A stretch of 64,000 bases of DNA from JAJDOD01 sp039024895 (GTDB lineage: Bacteria > Pseudomonadota > Alphaproteobacteria > Rhodobacterales > Rhodobacteraceae), in NCBI GenBank assembly GCA_039024895.1, contig JBCCPJ010000002.1, positions 124,001 to 188,000 of the forward strand, read 5' to 3'. Shown here in pieces: positions 62,388 to 64,000 of this stretch (position 1 is its first letter; each line of letters begins with the position of its first letter). A program made the position numbers and the translations under genes. The notes under the pieces were generated by a model that did not search any database, was not told the DNA's origin, and worked only from the letters and a program-made list of their open reading frames with translations.

Positions 62388-63110
62388 CTAACTCCCCTGT
62401 CCGGCGGCCAGCGCCATCCAATTATTGTAAAAACTGCGCGCAGTTGCATTGAGCGACGGCATTGCAGCCGCCACCGTCGTGTCGAGATCGGCAACGGCAC
62501 CGGGTCCAAGCGCGCGTTCAAGCGCTGCCGCATAGGCTGGTATCTCCGCCCAGTTCGCCACGGTGTCCGGCTCAATCTCTAGATGAAACTGTGCAGTAAC
62601 CGCGTGATGGCCGAGCCGCATCGCTTGGATGGCGCAAACTGGCGAGGACGCCACCGATACGGCCCCTGTCGGCAGGGACTTCACCTCAGCCCCATGCCAT
62701 TGCAACGTCTCAACCTCGGTCGGAAGACCCGCAAAAACCGCCAGCGGCACTTCATCGACCGTCACCGGCATCATGCCAATTTCCGGCGTACCGGGCCCCA
62801 CCTCCGCGCCGAGGGCCGATGCGAGCAATTGATGCCCGAGACATAACCCGAGATACGGCATGTTCTGCCCACTCACGGCATCGCGGATGAAGGCCTTTTC
62901 AGCCGCCAGCCACGGGTGCGCATCCTCTTCCCAGACGTCCATCGGTCCGCCCATCACCCAAAGCGCATCAAAGCCGCTCATATCGGCGGGCAATGGCTCC
63001 CCTAACTGCAACTGGACGGCTTCGTAACTATGCCCGTCTTCAGCAAGAAAGCTGCGGAATATGCCCGGGTGCTCTACCGTTTCATGTTGCAGAACAAGGA
63101 TATGCATCAT
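62388..63110 (-). CDS. Class I glutamine amidotransferase-like protein
   Basis: A 240-residue stand-alone GATase1 domain. The catalytic triad is intact: Cys90 (YLGLCLGHQLL), His176 and Glu178 (AQFHLEIE). The oxyanion region WVMGGPMDVWEED is typical of GMP synthase-like and GuaA-related amidotransferases of unknown partner. It overlaps the GMC gene by ATGA and ends 4 bp before tmm, so it is made with the TMA enzymes. It might hydrolyse glutamine or a gamma-glutamyl amide such as gamma-glutamylmethylamide; this is speculation from context. Confidence 0.83.
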   Translation of the reverse strand: MMHILVLQHETVEHPGIFRSFLAEDGHSYEAVQLQLGEPLPADMSGFDALWVMGGPMDVWEEDAHPWLAAEKAFIRDAVSGQNMPYLGLCLGHQLLASALGAEVGPGTPEIGMMPVTVDEVPLAVFAGLPTEVETLQWHGAEVKSLPTGAVSVASSPVCAIQAMRLGHHAVTAQFHLEIEPDTVANWAEIPAYAAALERALGPGAVADLDTTVAAAMPSLNATARSFYNNWMALAAGQGS

Positions 63111-64000
63111 GCCTCCAGCGCCGCCATGATCAAATCCGCGCCCTTGGTGCCGATCATGATCGATGTTGCATTGGTGTTGCCGCTGACCAGTTGCGGCATG
63201 ACCGACGCGTCCGCCACGTAGAGGTTATCGACACCGCGCACCGCCATGGTCGCACTGTCGACGGGGCTGGTCGCATCGCTTCCCATGCGGACCGTCCCGA
63301 CCGGATGGTAAATTGATTCCGCCGTGTTGCGGATATAGGCATCAAGCTCGTCGTCACTCTGTACATCCGCGCCCGGCAACATCTCTGGCTCGGATATGTT
63401 GGCGAGGGCGGGCTGACGGCAGAGTTCCCGCAAAAGCTTCATGCCATCTCGCATCTGGGTGCGGTCCTTTTCTTCCGCCAGGTAATTGGGGTCGATGAGC
63501 GGCGCGTCAGTCGGGTCGGCACTGGCTAACCGGAACGTCCCGCGACTTTCGGGTCGGGTCTGAGTAACATCGATCGCATAGCCATGGCCGCGATCTTCCG
63601 GTGTCGCCCCATCGAAGGCCAAGGCGTTCACGAAATGAAGTTGCGTGTCCGGCGCTGGCGCGCTCTGATCGAGCGTACAAAACGCGCCTGCCTCCAGCCC
63701 CTGCTGCCGACCGGCCCCTTGCCCGGTGAAAAGATACTGCGCGCCGGTCCAGAGATAGTTTGGGAATTTCGCATGGCGCCACATGGAATAAGGTTGGGTC
63801 ATCCGATGTTTGACCTTCACTTCCAGATGATCCTGGAGGTTCTCCCCAATGCCCGGCGCATCGACGACCGTGGTTATGCCTGTTTCGCTCAAATGGTCGG
63901 CGGGCCCGATCCCTGAAAGCATCAAGAGATGCGGCGTCCCGATTGACCCTGCTGCCAAGACGACCGTGCCCGCACTCAGTGTTTCGCCGGCGAGGCGAAT
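63107..64000 (-). CDS. GMC oxidoreductase (choline dehydrogenase-like), C-terminal part
   Basis: The frame is open to the end of the window, so the N-terminal FAD-binding part lies beyond it; 297 residues are visible. Seen are LAAGSIGTPHLLMLSGIGP, VVDAPGIGENLQDHLEVKV, LIDPNYLAEEKD, AESIYHPVGTVRMGSD with the active-site His, and the final VRGVDNLYVADASVMPQLVSG, NTNATSIMIG. This is the choline/alcohol dehydrogenase branch of the GMC family. Coupled to the amidotransferase and tmm, it may oxidise choline or another alcohol whose breakdown feeds methylated amines. The substrate is not proven. Confidence 0.88.
   Translation of the reverse strand: MRLAGETLSAGTVVLAAGSIGTPHLLMLSGIGPADHLSETGITTVVDAPGIGENLQDHLEVKVKHRMTQPYSMWRHAKFPNYLWTGAQYLFTGQGAGRQQGLEAGAFCTLDQSAPAPDTQLHFVNALAFDGATPEDRGHGYAIDVTQTRPESRGTFRLASADPTDAPLIDPNYLAEEKDRTQMRDGMKLLRELCRQPALANISEPEMLPGADVQSDDELDAYIRNTAESIYHPVGTVRMGSDATSPVDSATMAVRGVDNLYVADASVMPQLVSGNTNATSIMIGTKGADLIMAALEA

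Noticed and set aside
1..64000. CRISPR array, insertion sequence, integrase or prophage
   Set aside because: No regularly spaced repeats, transposase motifs or phage structural genes were seen anywhere in the window.

Overview
ORGANISM. The window is high-GC DNA with tightly packed genes, many joined by 4-bp ATGA or GTGA overlaps. Its content is dominated by solute uptake: two betaine-type ABC systems with double-length permeases, a urea ABC transporter, a TAXI-type and a DctPQM-type TRAP transporter, a TctABC tricarboxylate transporter and a fructose/ribose-type sugar ABC transporter. A complete tmm-tmoXWV-tdm set for trimethylamine (TMA) and trimethylamine N-oxide (TMAO) is also present. 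This combination points to a marine alphaproteobacterium of the Roseobacter group (Rhodobacterales). The placement rests on remembered family knowledge, not on a search. LAYOUT. 1-1321: end of a mannonate dehydratase gene and an SDR gene. 1819-5879: OpuAC/ProV/double-ProW betaine-type ABC operon. 5885-6150: probable remnant of an RTX-like gene. 6205-12301 (minus): urtABCDE, without urease genes in the window. 12609-17182 (minus): TAXI TRAP binding protein, a small AT-rich ORF, a fused TRAP permease and a universal stress protein. 17367-18014: DUF3047 protein. 18071-21043: copA-cueR with a textbook CueR-type promoter. 21116-22093: APH-fold kinase. 22190-26474: sugar ABC genes and a divergent ROK regulator. 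26471-28582: 2-hydroxyacid dehydrogenase and a PrpF/GalD-type tautomerase. 28683-34235: fused TctA-TctB, TctC and the divergent TctDE two-component system. 34254-40819: GrpB, a flavin monooxygenase, a DctPQM TRAP operon and quinone-linked D-lactate dehydrogenase. 40832-53377: two divergent operons around an RpiR regulator. 53415-64000 (minus): the TMA/TMAO cluster. MAIN POINT. The region 40.8-53.4 kb looks like an uncharacterised catabolic island for a chiral N-methylated compound. The minus operon encodes a covalent-FAD dimethylglycine-dehydrogenase-like enzyme, an MDR dehydrogenase, three enolase-superfamily enzymes of identical length (368 aa) with the catalytic lysine and metal-ligand set kept at almost identical positions, and a class III aminotransferase. 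The plus operon encodes the RpiR regulator, a Rieske oxygenase with the Glu signature of quaternary-ammonium demethylases, a GFA-family protein, an Asp/Glu-racemase-superfamily protein, a sulfotransferase-like protein and an AhpD/CMD-fold protein. Every junction is overlapping or nearly so. It lies beside tdm and its coupled iron alcohol dehydrogenase, so one 23-kb stretch would serve N-demethylation of methylated amines and handling of the released formaldehyde. OTHER STRUCTURE. A dispersed 29-bp intergenic element followed by a G/C-rich inverted repeat occurs three times. A 16-nt tRNA-like fragment flanks an AT-rich small ORF. Several hairpins lie directly after genes for transporter binding proteins, which fits higher expression of those subunits. 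No rRNA, intact tRNA, CRISPR array, IS element or integrase was seen.
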